This document shows positions 48,172-56,619 of a DNA stretch of 64,000 nt, in pieces; the stretch's first letter is position 1, and each line of letters begins with the position of its first letter. The notes under the pieces were generated by a model. It made no database searches. It was not told the DNA's origin and worked only from the letters and a program-made list of their open reading frames with translations. Position numbers and translations under genes: made by a program. Source of the DNA: Fibrobacter sp. (lineage in GTDB: Bacteria > Fibrobacterota > Chitinivibrionia > Chitinivibrionales > Chitinispirillaceae); the NCBI GenBank assembly GCA_012513915.1, contig JAAZBG010000033.1, positions 1-64,000 on the forward strand. Direction: 5' to 3'.

Positions 48172-50187
48172 ATGAAAATGCAATGGCTTGATGAACTGAA
48201 TACTGCTCAGAAAAAGGCGGTGACCTTTGGTAATGGCCCCTTACTTGTTGTGGCTGGTGCGGGAAGCGGCAAGACAAAAACTCTTGCAAGCCGTGTTGCC
48301 TATCTGGTATCAAGTGGAGTTTCGCCCGAGCGTATCCTGCTTCTGACCTTTACCCGCAGGGCATCACGGGAGATGCTCAGCCGTGCATCACAGATTCTTG
48401 GTGATGAATCGGTGCTTGCTCAGGTCTGGGGAGGGACGTTTCATGCTGTTGCCAACAGACTTTTGAGAATCTATGCGCAGGCACTTTCTATATCTCCGGA
48501 CTTTACCATTATCGATCAGTCCGATAGTGAAGACCTCCTTGATGTGATCAGGACTAAACGGTGTGATGCAGCCAAAAAATCACGATTTCCCCGGAAGGGA
48601 ACACTGCTTGCAATCTACTCAAGAAGAATGAACAGCGGTGATGATCTTGACTATATCCTTAAAAAGTTCTTTCCATGGTGTGAACGCTGGAAAACGGAAC
48701 TGAAAGATATTTTTAAAGAGTACGTGGCGCACAAACAACGCCAGAACATTCTCGACTATGATGACCTGTTGCTCTACTGGTTTTATCTTCTTGATGATCC
48801 AAAAAGTGCAGCGCATGTCGAAGGACGGTTTGATCATATTCTTGTTGATGAATATCAGGATACCAATAAACTTCAATCTGATATTTTACAAAGGATGCGC
48901 AGAACCAATAAAAATATCATGGTTGTGGGTGATGACGCACAGAGTATCTATAGTTTCAGGGCTGCGACTGTGCGCAATATGCTTGACTTTCCGAAGATAT
49001 TTGACAATACGGAAATTGTCACCCTTGAACACAACTACCGGTCAAGCAGTTTTATTCTTGACACAACAAACAGGGTGATTGCGCAGGCGAAGGAGCGCTA
49101 CTCGAAAAATCTGTTCTCCACACGTAATGACGGTACAAAACCGCAGCTTATTACCTGTAAGGATGAACAGCATGAGGCCGATATTGTTGTAGAGAAGGTA
49201 TTGGCTAATTTCGAAGCCGGCATTGCGCTTCATGATCAGGTTGTGCTGTTTCGTGCCGGTTCACACAGCGCAGCGCTTGAACTTGCGTTGGCAAAGAAAA
49301 ATATCCCGTTTCATAAATATGGCGGGTTGCGGTTTCTTGAGGCTGCACATGTAAAGGATTTCATCTCCTACGTAAGGATACTTGAAAACAAACAGGACGA
49401 GATCGCCTGGTTTCGGGTGCTTCAACTGATAAAAGGAATCGGTCCTGTAAGTGCGGGTGCGATCTACACTCATTTGACAGAGAATAACTTCGATATCGAT
49501 AAACTTGACAATGCGCCGGTAGCTACCGATGCCCGCAGGGAACTGCACCATTTTCAAAGGATGCTTCAGGATAGTAGCCGTAAGGATGATGCATCACTTA
49601 TCTCGCAGCTTGAGCGGATAAGTCTGTACTATCTTCCTTTACTTGATGAAAATTATGATAATCCGCAGCCGCGCCGCAATGACATTGAACATATTATTCA
49701 GTTGTCGCAGTCAAGCCGTTCCCGTACACAGTTTCTGTCCGATCTGATTCTCGACCCGCCGGCATCGACCAGTGATCTTGCCGGACCCGGACATCGTGAT
49801 GAAGATCATCTTGTTTTGTCAACAATACATTCATCAAAGGGCTGCGAGTGGGATACCGTTTTTCTGATACACGCTGCGGATGGCTGTTTGCCGTCCGATA
49901 TGGCAACCGGTGATGATAACGACATCGAAGAGGAACTGCGGCTTGCCTATGTTGCAATGACCCGTGCCAAAAACCATCTTTATGTAACATGGCCGATGCG
50001 GTTCTATTCGAAACCATCGACATTTACCGATCATCATGTGTATGGTCAGTGCAGCCGGTTTTTCAGTAACGAAGTAAAAGAAACAATGGAACTCGTTGTA
50101 GATAAAGAGGAAACACCGCAGGATGAGGCGGTGTCGCTGGCACCGGTGGAGGATGTAAAAAGTAAATTGAGAAATTTTTGGGAATAG
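48172..50187 (+). CDS. UvrD/PcrA/Rep-type DNA helicase
   Basis: A 671-residue superfamily 1A helicase with Walker A 'AGAGSGKTKTLASR', motif II 'DEYQDTNKLQ', motif III 'VVGDDAQSIYSFRAA', motif V 'STIHSSKGCEWDTVF' and motif VI 'LAYVAMTRAKNHLYV'. It unwinds DNA 3'-5' in repair or replication restart. It is slightly shorter than PcrA/UvrD and lacks the full C-terminal extension. No AddA-type nuclease domain is visible. It is an ordinary core gene and not obviously part of the defence operon 2.4 kb away. Confidence 0.9.
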   Translation: MKMQWLDELNTAQKKAVTFGNGPLLVVAGAGSGKTKTLASRVAYLVSSGVSPERILLLTFTRRASREMLSRASQILGDESVLAQVWGGTFHAVANRLLRIYAQALSISPDFTIIDQSDSEDLLDVIRTKRCDAAKKSRFPRKGTLLAIYSRRMNSGDDLDYILKKFFPWCERWKTELKDIFKEYVAHKQRQNILDYDDLLLYWFYLLDDPKSAAHVEGRFDHILVDEYQDTNKLQSDILQRMRRTNKNIMVVGDDAQSIYSFRAATVRNMLDFPKIFDNTEIVTLEHNYRSSSFILDTTNRVIAQAKERYSKNLFSTRNDGTKPQLITCKDEQHEADIVVEKVLANFEAGIALHDQVVLFRAGSHSAALELALAKKNIPFHKYGGLRFLEAAHVKDFISYVRILENKQDEIAWFRVLQLIKGIGPVSAGAIYTHLTENNFDIDKLDNAPVATDARRELHHFQRMLQDSSRKDDASLISQLERISLYYLPLLDENYDNPQPRRNDIEHIIQLSQSSRSRTQFLSDLILDPPASTSDLAGPGHRDEDHLVLSTIHSSKGCEWDTVFLIHAADGCLPSDMATGDDNDIEEELRLAYVAMTRAKNHLYVTWPMRFYSKPSTFTDHHVYGQCSRFFSNEVKETMELVVDKEETPQDEAVSLAPVEDVKSKLRNFWE

Positions 50188-50215
50188 TGTACAATGGGGG
50201 ATGTGTGCCCGGATA

Positions 50216-50280
50216 GTAGGGGACGGTCGCGACCGTTCCCATACACCGTAAATAATGTAGGGGACGGTCGCGACCCTCCC
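50216..50280. repeat. Tandem GC-rich palindromic repeats
   Basis: GTAGGGGACGGTCGCGACC occurs twice, starting at 50216 and 50257, 41 bases apart. Each is followed by a C-rich complement (GTTCCC or CTCCCC), so each copy is close to palindromic around TCGCGA. They lie in the spacer between the helicase and M48 genes. They resemble dispersed repeats seen in many genomes and may also form hairpins that end or process the helicase transcript. Confidence 0.7.
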
Positions 50281-50304
50281 CATCCATTAAAAGGAGAAAA
50301 ATAT

Positions 50305-51147
50305 ATGAGAGGTAGATCACGATTTGCAGTTTTTACAGTCACGGTTGTTTCGACGATGATATTGTCGTGCAGTTCAGTAAACGACGCAATAAGGACATTT
50401 TTTTTGCCTGACGAGGATGAAATTGCGATGGGGAACAAGTTCAGTAAGGAGATAGAAGCTGATAACACCAATTATCCGCCATATACAGGAGATCCCAGAG
50501 TGTCAGGATATATCGATTCACTGGGGCAAACGATTGCAGCTGTACAAAAAGACTGGACATCTTCATTACTCAAGTTTAAATTCAGCATTATAAAAAATGA
50601 CACAATGATTAATGCATTTGCAGTTCCTGGTGGGCATGTTTATTTATATACCGGTCTGCTTCTTGCGGCGGAAAATGAGGCTCAGGTTGCCGGTGTTATT
50701 GCTCATGAAATCGCACACATCACAAAGCGTCATAGTGCTGATATGCTTGTAAAACAGAATGGGCTTGCAATAGTCAACAGCATGATATTCGGTACTGATG
50801 AGTCGTCGATTGGAGTTTTAGCTGGCATTATTGGAAATCTAACATTTTTAAAATTTAGCCGTGAAAATGAATATGAGGCCGACAGCTGTGCCGTTGCCTA
50901 TACCAAAACGGCCGGAATGAATCCACAAGGGATGAGTCAGTTTCTTGGTATTCTTCTGAAAAAATATGGTGAAGAGAGTACACGAATTCTCGAACCTGTT
51001 GCGACTGCAACGTCCACCCATCCAAAAGTTTCCAAGCGTATTGAGGAAGTTAATGGAATTATTCAACGGTCGGCTACTAGTGCTAGTGATACAACAAGGG
51101 ATCTGAATTCGGTCAGGTATGCTGCGATTAAGGCGCTGATAAAGTGA
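50305..51147 (+). CDS. M48-family metalloprotease lipoprotein
   Basis: The track start at 50194 runs through the palindromic repeats. ATG 50305 after AAAGGAG is the true start and opens a lipoprotein signal ('VVSTMILSCSS', lipobox Cys). The ~280-residue protein carries the zinc motif HEIAH in 'GVIAHEIAHITKRH' and the third-ligand region 'SRENEYEADSCAVAYT'. M48 enzymes of this kind (BepA/LoiP-like) degrade or repair misfolded outer-membrane proteins in the periplasm. The length is typical of the core peptidase domain without TPR. Confidence 0.87.
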   Translation: MRGRSRFAVFTVTVVSTMILSCSSVNDAIRTFFLPDEDEIAMGNKFSKEIEADNTNYPPYTGDPRVSGYIDSLGQTIAAVQKDWTSSLLKFKFSIIKNDTMINAFAVPGGHVYLYTGLLLAAENEAQVAGVIAHEIAHITKRHSADMLVKQNGLAIVNSMIFGTDESSIGVLAGIIGNLTFLKFSRENEYEADSCAVAYTKTAGMNPQGMSQFLGILLKKYGEESTRILEPVATATSTHPKVSKRIEEVNGIIQRSATSASDTTRDLNSVRYAAIKALIK

Positions 51148-51169
51148 AACTTTAAGATACTTAATTTTT

Positions 51170-51206
51170 ATACGGTAAAGGATTATTGCAACATTCTTTA
51201 CCGTAT
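51170..51206. terminator. Terminator hairpin after the M48 gene
   Basis: ATACGGTAAAG pairs with CTTTACCGTAT around a 15-base loop, starting 23 bases after the stop codon and followed by TTCT. It is a convincing intrinsic terminator. Confidence 0.7.
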
Positions 51207-51307
51207 TTCTGCCATAATCTTCCGCTTTTCACAATCAAGTTCGAACCAGAAAATGCCGATACATATATAAGTATCATCATTAGCATATATACAGGCAGGG
51301 ACGAACT

Positions 51308-52108
51308 ATGGAACTTCCGAAGGTAACATCTGTTGTATCAACGTACACATCTATTCCAGTAAGTGTTCCTGCTGAAACAAAATCCGCACAAACGGGAACA
51401 TCAACGCTCAGGCAGGAACCTGATACTGTAGAACTGTCTCCTCAGGCCGCTGCACTGGCAAAGGCAGTTGACGTAGTCGCAAGGAAGATTGAATCATCAT
51501 GGAACCGGGGAGATCCTGTTCCTCCAATGTTTGTATCCAATGAAAAGCAAATTGACATTATTAAAAAGAGTATTCTTAATAAGTCAACCATACCCCTGGA
51601 TGATAATACTGTTTCAAAGGCTGCTGAAACATTGTGGAAAAATGCGGGGTACCGGCTTGATACTGCACCTCCGCCATCAAATACGAGTTCCGGTAATGCC
51701 TATAATTTTCTAAAAAAATCTGATCGTTTGGAGCTGGATAAGATCTATGAGCAGGCTGAAGCTGATGGATTGGATGCATTCCGAATCGCTGGGGATGCAG
51801 CATTCCCTATTGCACTACAAAGAATGAAAGAAGTCGACATTGCAAACGGTGGCGTTTACTATGATGAATCATACATCACACCTTTATCAAAAGAGGAATG
51901 GGCATTTCTCAATAACGTAGACAGGTTGAATGAAATTCGTTCAAAGATGCATCTTGATACTTACGATCCCGGTAAAGTTACTTCCGCCATGAAAAATTCA
52001 GACAATCTCGCTGGATTGTTTCAGGAGATGCTTGACAATAAAAAACCGGAGTTGCTGTTCAGTGATACTGAAACTGCTTCTATTGTACAAACCCTTTTAA
52101 AATCGTAA
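51308..52108 (+). CDS. Hypothetical protein of unknown function
   Basis: A 266-residue protein without signal peptide or membrane segment. The N-terminus is Ser/Thr/Pro-rich and contains 'DTVELSPQAAALAKAV', a segment that appears at the start of other hypothetical proteins and resembles the N-terminus of some flagellar or secreted proteins. The rest is helical with several charged repeats. I recognise no catalytic motif. It stands alone between terminator-like and REP-like sequences. Confidence 0.5.
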   Translation: MELPKVTSVVSTYTSIPVSVPAETKSAQTGTSTLRQEPDTVELSPQAAALAKAVDVVARKIESSWNRGDPVPPMFVSNEKQIDIIKKSILNKSTIPLDDNTVSKAAETLWKNAGYRLDTAPPPSNTSSGNAYNFLKKSDRLELDKIYEQAEADGLDAFRIAGDAAFPIALQRMKEVDIANGGVYYDESYITPLSKEEWAFLNNVDRLNEIRSKMHLDTYDPGKVTSAMKNSDNLAGLFQEMLDNKKPELLFSDTETASIVQTLLKS

Positions 52109-52640
52109 CCGAGTTATATAGCTCTGAAATCAGCTTAACAACAGTAACTATCTGATTATATCCTGATCCCGTCGGGATCAAATCTTTATGGAATACATGA
52201 AGACAAAAAAAATTCCGAGTCCCATTAGGGACGATATATTTATTATCCATATCGCAAGAAAATTTAATTTTCTCCATTGTACTTAGAATCAATTCGGAGC
52301 TCAATTGAACTATTTTTTTCCACTCAGAATGTATTCGAAGGACATTTGAATACCTTTTTAGTCGCAGAATCACTTAGAAGCACAATTGAATTTATCCTGT
52401 ATCCAGAGTACTACAATGCAGAAATGGAGCATTCTTTTTGAAAGATTCTATTCAATTTCAGGTGTTGCTCGTTTATTCCGCCTGTGCCTCTATTTATATT
52501 GTTAGACAAGGTGTTGGATTTTGTTTACACAGCTTTTTTGCAAACTCGGGCTATTGTAACAAATAATATTACCGGAAAAAATCGAAACTACTTTTGCATA
52601 AAAATCCGATTTGTGATAAACGGTTACAGGAGAATGCTGC
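52109..52640. other. Intergenic region upstream of the defence operon
   Basis: About 530 bases without a credible ORF. It contains the REP-like palindromes listed separately and further AATTGAA-containing near-repeats (around 52285-52310 and 52365-52392). It must contain the promoter of the defence operon. The AGGAGA site at 52628 precedes the DUF499 ATG. Confidence 0.45.
52164..52232. repeat. REP-like pair of small palindromes
   Basis: TGATCCCGTCGGGATCA (52164-52180) is a perfect palindrome around GTC. GTCCCATTAGGGAC (52219-52232) is a second one, followed by GATATATTTATTATCC. The CCC-spacer-GGG pattern resembles REP elements mobilised by Y1 transposases. No such transposase is in this window. 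Confidence 0.6.
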
Positions 52641-55600
52641 ATGAAAACTGTCAGGGATGCGTGTGTTGTTCAAAAAAATGCTTTTGAAATCAATGTTGGA
52701 GACCAGATTGAGCAACTGGATCAGATCATCTCAACTACCGATGGTACCGACTATTTTGCAAAAACCTTTATCACTGACGGTATGCGGGCATTACTTCACA
52801 AAGGTATCGCACGCCTCGCCGGAAAAACCAACGATTCAATTTTTCATCTCAAACAGGCAATGGGTGGTGGTAAAACACACGTAATGGTTGGTTTTGGCCT
52901 GCTTGCAAAAGACCCCGCACTCAGAAACAAACTAATCAACGATATACCTTATCAAGCAGCTTTTAAAAATGTGAGGATCGCGGCGTTCAATGGCCGGAAT
53001 AATCCACCAACTTTTTTATGGGGTGAAATAGCAAAACAACTCGGTAAACAGCAGTTATTTACAGAATTCTGGGATGCAGGAGCAAAAGCACCCGATGAAG
53101 CCGCCTGGCTCCGGCTCTTTGATGGTGATGAACCGGTACTAATTCTGCTTGATGAAATGCCACCCTATTTTCACTACCTCAGTACTCAGGTTTCCGGTAT
53201 GGGCACTGTTGCCGATGTGCTCACAAGGGCATTTGCAAATATGCTTACTGCTGCTCAAAAACGAAAGAATGTCTGTATAGTCGTCTCCGACCTTGAAGCC
53301 GCCTATGCCACCGGTGGCAAGCTGATTCAAAAAGCACTCGATGATGCAAAACAGGAGATCGGTCGCGCGGAAATCAGCATCACACCGGTCAATCTGGAAT
53401 CAAGTGAAATCTATGAAATTTTGCGTAAACGACTATTTGTTTCTTTACCAAATAAGAGTGTGATTCAGGATGTTGCACAGGCGTTTGCAAAGAAACTCAG
53501 TGAAGCAGCAAAAGCAAAAGCGGTTGAGCGAAGTGCCGAATCGCTTGCAGACGAAATCATGGAAACCTATCCATTTCACCCGCGCTTTAAAAACCTTGTT
53601 GCGCTTTTTAAGGAAAACGAAAAATTCAAACAGATGCGCGGACTCATGGAACTTGTTTCCCGTCTGCTGAAATCGGTCTGGGAACGAAATGAAAATGATG
53701 TATTTCTTATCGGAGCACAGCATTTTAATCTGAATCTGCCCGAAGTTCGGGAAAAACTCTCCGACATTTCCGAAATGCGTGATGTCATCGCGATGGACCT
53801 ATGGAATCAACAGCAATCTGCACACGCACAGTTAATTGATATCAACACTGGTCGGTCAAATGCCTCTGAAGCGGGAACTTTACTGCTTACTGCCAGCTTG
53901 TCAACAGCGGTCAATGCCGTAAAAGGGTTGACCGATGCAGAACTGCTCGAATGCCTGATATCGCCCCTTAATGAACCCAGTGATTACAGACTTGCATTTA
54001 CCGGGCTGCATAAAGTTGCATGGTATCTTCACCAGACACTTGAAGGAAGATACTACTTTGACAGACAGGAAAACCTTACCAAGAAACTTCAGGGATACGC
54101 CGAAAAGGCTCCGCAGAACAAGGTTGACGAACTGATACGGACACGGCTCAACGAAATGTATACCCCCAAAACACGGGAAGCCTACGAAAAAGTACTGCCA
54201 TTGCCAATTATGGATGAGGCTGAAGCGCAGCTCAAACTATGCAGAACACTGCTGATTGTCAGCCCCGATGGCAAAATCCCTCCTGAAGTCGTTAACCAGT
54301 TTTTCAGTTCATTGACTGTTAAAAATAATCTGCTGGTGCTCACTGGTGAAAAAACACAGTTTGCAAGCGTTGAAAAAGCTGCACGGCATTTGTATGCAGC
54401 AATGAAAGCCGACAATGAAATTACCGCCTTACATCCACAGCGTAAAGAATTTGATGAGAAAAAAGCACAATACGAACAGGATTTTCAAACCACCATTCTT
54501 TCCGTTTTTGACAAGTTGTTTTTCCCCGGTGCACAAAGTTCAGTTCCGATGCTTCGGTCAAAAGCACTTGATACTACCTATCCGTCAAATGAGGTTTACA
54601 ACGGGGAACGGCAGATTGTTAAAACGCTTACCTCCGACCCGATTAAGTTGTATACCGATGTTACGGCAAATTTTGATGCACTAAAATCACGGGTAGAGGC
54701 ACTTCTTTTTGGAAATCAGAATGATATGCGTAAAAACGATCTCTCTGATAAATTAAAACAACAATCGCAAATGCCATGGATGCCGCCAAAGGGACTTGAT
54801 CTGCTAATTCAGGAATGCTGTCAACGCGGATTATGGGAAGATCTTGGTAATGGTTATATCACAAAAAAGCCAAAACCCAAAGCTACAGGCGTTCAGATAA
54901 ATGCACTGAGCGACCCGGACGACGCTGGTGCGGTTCGACTGAAAGTAGAGGCCTTAAACGCAGGCCCGGCTCCACGTATCTACTTTGCAGAAGATACATC
55001 CGTGAGTGAAAACTCACAAATCCTGAAGGAAAATGAGCTTGTTACCAATGCACTGCGTGTACAGTTTCTTGTTGTTGACCCCACAGGAAAAAACAACACC
55101 GGATCTCCGGTCTGCTGGGAAAACGCACTTGTATTGCGCAACCGGTATGATGAAACTGCCCGGAGCGTTGAGCTCTTTGTTGCGCCTCGCGGTACGATCC
55201 GGTATACGCTTGACGGATCGGAGCCAAGAAACGGCACCGAATATACCGGGCCGGTATCGTTATATTCTCAGGATGAGATCAGGATGTTATGCTTTGCGGA
55301 ATGCGAAGGTCTTGAGACACGGCGGGAGTTTATTTTTAAGGCTGAGGGTGAAAAGGGAATAAGTCTTGTACGTACTGAGCCTGCGACTATCTATACTGTC
55401 AAGCCGAAACGTCTTGACTCAGCGGCAAAGACCTATGAAGGCTTAACCATTGCACGCGAAAAAGGTGTTGAATTTGAGCAGGTGGTGCTTACGATTGGCA
55501 ACGGTTCGAAAGTAATCACCCTTACCCTGGGAGATATCCGGCTCGGTGCAGAGGTGCTTGAGAAACTGCTTAATGATCTTAAAGCATTTGTGCCGGTCGA

Positions 55601-55715
55601 TTCTCCGGTGTTGATGCAATTCAAACGTGCCCATTTTGCATCGGGATTTGACCTCGAACAGTTTACTCAAAAACTTGGCATTGAACTTGAACAAAATGAG
55701 GTCCGGCAGCAATGA
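52641..55715 (+). CDS. DUF499 family ATPase, defence operon
   Basis: A 1024-residue cytoplasmic ATPase. Residues ~60-200 hold Walker A 'QAMGGGKTHVMVGFG' and Walker B 'PVLILLDEMPPYFHYL', matching the DUF499 family found in anti-phage islands. The long middle is helical. Near residues 845-905 there is a small beta-sandwich with 'IRYTLDGSEPRNGTEYTGP', the typical CHB_HEX_C-type motif. It has a strong AGGAGA site and is first in a tight seven-gene operon. It probably supplies ATP-driven remodelling or DNA-scanning activity with the methylase and helicase. Its stop overlaps the next start (ATGA). Confidence 0.85.
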   Translation: MKTVRDACVVQKNAFEINVGDQIEQLDQIISTTDGTDYFAKTFITDGMRALLHKGIARLAGKTNDSIFHLKQAMGGGKTHVMVGFGLLAKDPALRNKLINDIPYQAAFKNVRIAAFNGRNNPPTFLWGEIAKQLGKQQLFTEFWDAGAKAPDEAAWLRLFDGDEPVLILLDEMPPYFHYLSTQVSGMGTVADVLTRAFANMLTAAQKRKNVCIVVSDLEAAYATGGKLIQKALDDAKQEIGRAEISITPVNLESSEIYEILRKRLFVSLPNKSVIQDVAQAFAKKLSEAAKAKAVERSAESLADEIMETYPFHPRFKNLVALFKENEKFKQMRGLMELVSRLLKSVWERNENDVFLIGAQHFNLNLPEVREKLSDISEMRDVIAMDLWNQQQSAHAQLIDINTGRSNASEAGTLLLTASLSTAVNAVKGLTDAELLECLISPLNEPSDYRLAFTGLHKVAWYLHQTLEGRYYFDRQENLTKKLQGYAEKAPQNKVDELIRTRLNEMYTPKTREAYEKVLPLPIMDEAEAQLKLCRTLLIVSPDGKIPPEVVNQFFSSLTVKNNLLVLTGEKTQFASVEKAARHLYAAMKADNEITALHPQRKEFDEKKAQYEQDFQTTILSVFDKLFFPGAQSSVPMLRSKALDTTYPSNEVYNGERQIVKTLTSDPIKLYTDVTANFDALKSRVEALLFGNQNDMRKNDLSDKLKQQSQMPWMPPKGLDLLIQECCQRGLWEDLGNGYITKKPKPKATGVQINALSDPDDAGAVRLKVEALNAGPAPRIYFAEDTSVSENSQILKENELVTNALRVQFLVVDPTGKNNTGSPVCWENALVLRNRYDETARSVELFVAPRGTIRYTLDGSEPRNGTEYTGPVSLYSQDEIRMLCFAECEGLETRREFIFKAEGEKGISLVRTEPATIYTVKPKRLDSAAKTYEGLTIAREKGVEFEQVVLTIGNGSKVITLTLGDIRLGAEVLEKLLNDLKAFVPVDSPVLMQFKRAHFASGFDLEQFTQKLGIELEQNEVRQQ

Positions 55716-56290
55716 GTGCAACAGACGGTTTTGGTGCACCAATCGCGTTCGGTGCACATCATTTTATCGTTGATATCCCGGTTGCTCCGCGGGAACCGGT
55801 GGAAATTATTGAAGATTTCGGCTTTAACGGACATGAAACAAAAAAAGAGATTACCGAGTGCAGAGTTATTCTTGCCCGCGAATTATGGAGCGCAATCCGG
55901 GATCAGGCCCGATCAGATTTTAACGAGCGGCTAAAAAAGAAGAAAATGCAGACAGGTGCCTGGAGTACCGGCAAAAATAAACTGGATCGTTTTCTTGGCA
56001 AAGAGCTTTGTGTTCTTGCCTGGGCTGCTGAACATGCAACGCTTGATGAGTGCGCTATTATTTGTCAAAAATGGTCTGCACTACGCCCCGAGGAACGCTG
56101 GTGGCTCTTTGCAAAAACAGCTGCCGAAGCAGGGGGTGATAAAGATACCAGTCGCGGCTGGCGCAAAGCGCTGTATTGTGCTCTCTCTGACGGCACCAGT
56201 ATTAAAGTTGACAAAAAAATAGTGCCGAAAAGCAGAAAAAATAAAACAGATGAACCACTACCCAATTTATTCGATTTTATTGAAGGATAA
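55712..56290 (+). CDS. DUF3780 family protein, defence operon
   Basis: A 192-residue soluble protein. 'GFGAPIAFGAHHFIVDIP' and 'LGKELCVLAWAAEHATLDE' match DUF3780, which is known next to DUF499 ATPases and DUF1156 methylases. No catalytic residues are evident, and the Trp-rich middle ('RPEERWWLFAKTAAEAGG') may be a docking surface. It overlaps the DUF499 stop by 4 bases, so translation is coupled. Likely a structural partner of the complex. Confidence 0.82.
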   Translation: MSATDGFGAPIAFGAHHFIVDIPVAPREPVEIIEDFGFNGHETKKEITECRVILARELWSAIRDQARSDFNERLKKKKMQTGAWSTGKNKLDRFLGKELCVLAWAAEHATLDECAIICQKWSALRPEERWWLFAKTAAEAGGDKDTSRGWRKALYCALSDGTSIKVDKKIVPKSRKNKTDEPLPNLFDFIEG

Positions 56291-56295
56291 CCGGT

Positions 56296-56619
56296 ATGCT
56301 TAAAAAGATTGTACTTGAACGGTTCAGAGGATTTAAACGTCTTGAGCTTGACGTCCCGGAAGTACTTGTTTTAATGGGACCTAAAAGCTCCGGTAAAACA
56401 ACGGTGCTTCACACTGAGATCTGGCAGCGGGGTAAAGACCGTGCATCGTTTATCCTTGGTGAGATCAGGAAATTGCTTGGTGCCGATGCAAACACTTTGA
56501 CAACCTCATTGTCAAAAGTTATCGAACGCGCAGACGTAAACCTGTTCCCCGCTGGGAACCCCGCGGTTATACCACCGGAAATTGCAGCTCTTCTTGACTG
56601 GATGACATCAAATGCTTGA
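56296..56619 (+). CDS. 107-residue Walker-A ATPase fragment
   Basis: Begins like an AAA/RecF-type ATPase ('LKKIVLERFRGFKRLELDVP') with a good P-loop, 'LMGPKSSGKTTVL', at residues ~28-40. It has no Walker B, signature or H-loop; the C-terminal half ('IWQRGKDRASFILGEIRK') looks like the tail of a different region. The reading frame stays open and the stop overlaps the next start by 8 bases. The most likely explanation is an ATPase gene shortened by an in-frame deletion. A genuine mini-protein is possible. It sits 5 bases after DUF3780. Confidence 0.6.
   Translation: MLKKIVLERFRGFKRLELDVPEVLVLMGPKSSGKTTVLHTEIWQRGKDRASFILGEIRKLLGADANTLTTSLSKVIERADVNLFPAGNPAVIPPEIAALLDWMTSNA

Noticed and set aside
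50194-50304. Upstream extension of the M48 protease
   Set aside because: It translates through the palindromic repeats; the ATG at 50305 has the RBS and a lipoprotein signal.
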